Assembly (NCBI RefSeq): GCF_041381155.1
Contig: NC_091138.1
Location: forward strand, 37,255,604 to 37,319,603
DNA: 64,000 bases
Source of the DNA: Argopecten irradians
Lineage: Eukaryota > Mollusca > Bivalvia > Pectinida > Pectinidae
Reading direction: 5' to 3'
The notes beneath the pieces were generated by a model, which did not search any database, had not been told where the DNA came from, and saw nothing but the letters and a program-made list of their open reading frames with translations. The translations under genes were made by a program, and so were the position numbers. Each line of letters starts with the position of its first letter. The first letter of the stretch is position 1. Of the stretch, positions 61,076 through 64,000 are shown piece by piece.

Positions 61076-62165
61076 GATGATAATGATGATGATGATGATG
61101 AATAAAATATTTTTGTGTAATATGTGGAAAATAAGATTAATTGAGGAAAAATATTCTGTGATATTTAATGAAATTTGATTTAAAAGGCATTTTCATGGAT
61201 CTTAAAATAGATGTCATTGATCATTCAATGTAAGATTTTAACATAAAGTTGTGATTTTGCAGATAAAGTAGTTGTCCCTATCAGTTTCTTCTCAATTACT
61301 ATAAGGCCAAGAGATTTAAGTCCTGTAGCACGTTGAGATGAAGGTCTCGGGAGTCATATTTGCAAAAATATTTTATCAACTTCATAACCATGAACCCCAC
61401 AGACCAAAACCATGAACCCCACAGACCAAAACCATGAACCCCACAGACCAAAACCATGAACCCCACAGACCAAAACCATGAACCCCACAGACCAAAACCA
61501 TGAACCCCACAGACCAAAACCATGAACCCCACAGACCAAAACCATGAACCCCACAGACCAAAACCATGAACCCCACGGACCAAAACCATGAACCCCACGG
61601 ACCAAAACCATGAACCCCACAGACCAAATAATGGGCCTGTAAAATGATTAGATGAAGTTAATTCTGAAATGAATTACGAGTTCAAAACTCAAATGGTGTA
61701 GTTGCTAGGTACTGACCTCGGTTGGGTGATTTTTTTCCTGGTAATCAGTCTTTCATGCACCAGGTCAATGTTTGGCACACTGACTGTACAAACGGTCAAA
61801 CAGCAGTATAAAATTGTGATTTTATTCACAGGTAATAAAGTCCAACACTTTGATTGTTAGTAGAAAAAAATGTTGATGAAATTACTTTTTCCACCCAATA
61901 CAGTTTACCGTAATACATTCTATTACTAAGTAGGGCTTTGTATTACCGTGTACAGTTATAAAATGATAATGTACCTACTTGATAGGTATAGGTAGCACAA
62001 ATGGAGTTTATGAGAAACAGATCTTTTCATTCTTTCATTTAAACATTTTTGTTACCCCCAGTGGTATAGATACGATTTGATACTTATATTTTATTCAATT
62101 TTGCCATGTTTTATAAAATGTTGTACATGAAAATGTAAAAAGACAATAAAGAAAAGAAAAAAAAA
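60973..62165 (+). other. 3' UTR region of the nucleolin paralogue
   Basis: The GAT microsatellite continues to about 61100, followed by AATAAA at 61101. A second signal-like AATAAAG near 62144 is followed by an A-rich run at 62150-62167, where transcripts may end. It also contains the 22-bp minisatellite at 61386-61627. Confidence 0.45.
61386..61627. repeat. 22-bp minisatellite x11
   Basis: Eleven copies of ACCATGAACCCCACAGACCA+AA, almost identical; two units carry G for A (CACGG). Open in all three minus-strand frames because 22 is not a multiple of three. Confidence 0.97.
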
Positions 62166-64000
62166 ATCCACTCGATTTATTATGCTTCAAACTACTGTAT
62201 TCGCTGTAATTAGCTCTCAGGGCGTTTAAATAATTGTAATATGGGGGTCACTTATAAATAAACCAAAATGTAAGTTGTGGACAAAAAAAGCCATATTTTT
62301 AAATCTTTCTGTACTCATGGTACATTAATCTGTTACAGTAAACATGCATATGTGCCTTTTATCCTTTGAGACACATTATTTTGTCGTTATTCACATGCAA
62401 GACTTGCAAGTTCATGTAATATGGGATACAATGCTGATGTCAGAGGTATCGCATGTTATAAAACATCCTTCAATCTATGGAAAGGGGGCGTTTATACAAC
62501 TCCCAAAAAAGGGGACGGGCACTTCTTATGGTGAACGCTGTCTGGAAAATTAGCAATCTAGAGGTTTAGGCCAGAAAAGCAAGTGTTCAGATAACGGAGG
62601 GTGTATTTTGACGCATCATTACTTACTGTTGATACATGTAAGCTGGTAAGGAAAATAAAACCAAACCCAAAGGGAAAATCTCATAGGATATTACCTGAAA
62701 CATTAACTAAAATAAATAGGAGTGAAATGGTATTTTCAAAGCTACCTTAGAAACATAGTGACACATCCTCAATATGATGTTACCATCACTGTCGTTATAT
62801 CTGCATGTACCCCTGGACTATGTCATAGCAAAATTGAAGGTTAAATATGCAACATGATATGGACATAGGTAGTTTCATTCTTTGCCATTGATTAGTCAGT
62901 TTTGTTCTCCTGAAATGCCTTTAATTTCACTAAGACTTATATAATTAGTCCAAAGGTGGACAAAATATATGATGTAGAATATCAAGGATGGCGGGGAAAC
63001 TAATACCTAATACACTATACAGGTTAGGTATGTATATGTAGGCAGTTAAAGAGGGAAAAACTGACCAATCACAGGTGTACAGAGTTCCTTTGGAGATTAC
63101 AGAGATCTACGCCTAACTTCAAAGCCATACAGTATACGGTTATTCAATTCTTTTGATGTACATCAAAGGACCAAACTACATGTCACATCTGCTGTCGCAC
63201 AGCCTTCAGTGGTGCTATGACATATTCCAATGGTGGATATGACGACAGCTCCGATTTATTGAAATACAGCTTATGTAAAAAAAAAGAGAGAGAACTAAGT
63301 TTGTATGAGAAATCGGGTTGTGGAATATTGCACCTTTATATTCCAGGGGTACTATAAATGACAATAACTCTTGGAGTATCGAGGTTGGGAGTATTTAGGA
63401 TGGTAGACCCATGAACCTATACAAGCTAGGATAGGGATCCCAGTGATTTTGTTAATGCATGGGGGTTCGTACATGTACCAATACATGTATGGTTCTATGG
63501 CAGTATGGCATTTCCCTTCAATGCTGAAACTCGTCTTGATACTATACGTATTATCCATGTTTTAATAGCGGTAAGGCATTGACCCTATATGCTGAAATTC
63601 GTATTATTCAGAAGTGGTACATTCATATGAAGAATTCCGTTTTCTCATTAATAAGACAATATTAGAAGACCCAATGGTACTTTGGTACTAACATTGAAAC
63701 AGTTTAGATTCTATTAGTTTTGTTTTTTGTTTTTTTTTCGTTCAACAGCTCCGAAAGTAGTATCTGGGGTAATGCAAACAATTATCTCGTACTGACACTA
63801 TCCCAAAACTGATGGTTTTCGGATATACGTGCAGAGTAATTTGGAACAAAACTTGCTCACGCAGCACTGGGATCATCCCCGATACCCCAGGGGTTACTAT
63901 AGGTTATGGAGATAAGCCTCAAACTGTACAATATGTGGGGGAGAGAACTATATCGAGGCCCGTCAGAGTCGAGATCTGTTCTCTCTCCCACATATTGTAC
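62166..64000. other. 3' flanking region, no gene seen
   Basis: No exon recognised. It carries two to three halves of the CTCGATACCCCAGGGG repeat family (about 62764-62825, 63340-63400, 63870-63905) and a terminal hairpin at 63926-64000 with 24-bp arms (GTACAATATGTGGGGGAGAG / inverse) that runs to the window edge. Confidence 0.6.

Overview
The window is AT-rich eukaryotic nuclear DNA with short spliced exons, long introns and very dense small repeats: foldback and TIR elements, a tRNA-like SINE, GAT microsatellites and minisatellites. The gene content fits an invertebrate animal: a TSP1/sushi/GCC2 membrane receptor, a collagen prolyl 4-hydroxylase alpha subunit and nucleolin. I infer a lophotrochozoan, most likely a bivalve mollusc, from repeat style and gene content; the species cannot be read from the sequence.

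Layout. (1) 690-9694, plus strand: the 3' part of a single-pass membrane receptor with TSP1, sushi/CCP, stalk, GCC2/GCC3 cysteine-rich module, transmembrane helix and a short tyrosine-containing tail. Its 5' exons lie outside the window. (2) 9695-13048: intergenic, no gene seen. (3) 13049-29385, plus strand: a prolyl 4-hydroxylase alpha-subunit gene, 13 exons predicting 566 residues, with the full 2-oxoglutarate/iron site. (4) 30228-31124: a decayed reading frame with three in-frame TAG codons. (5) 41757-33467, minus strand: nucleolin, with acidic blocks, three RRMs and a C-terminal RGG box. (6) 44805-60972, plus strand: a divergent nucleolin paralogue with TP-rich coding repeats, acidic blocks, two RRMs and a poly-Asp tail but no RGG box. 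(7) 60973-64000: 3' UTR and repeats.

The two nucleolin-type genes stand head to head with about 3 kb between start codons. Both have a 30-nt first coding exon and the same RRM intron phases, so they look like an old inverted duplication.

The most interesting object is in the 4.6-kb intron of the paralogue between 53079 and 57723. It holds eight sense-strand copies of a 131-132 nt unit that reads as a box H/ACA snoRNA: hairpin, H box (ACAGCA or ACATTA), hairpin, ACA plus 3 nt. Vertebrate nucleolin introns are established snoRNA hosts, so this looks like an expanded snoRNA array in a nucleolin-family host gene. Exon boundaries were set by hand from splice consensus, phase continuity and family similarity. 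The three genes complete in the window sum to exact multiples of three (nucleolin with one ambiguous small exon left out).
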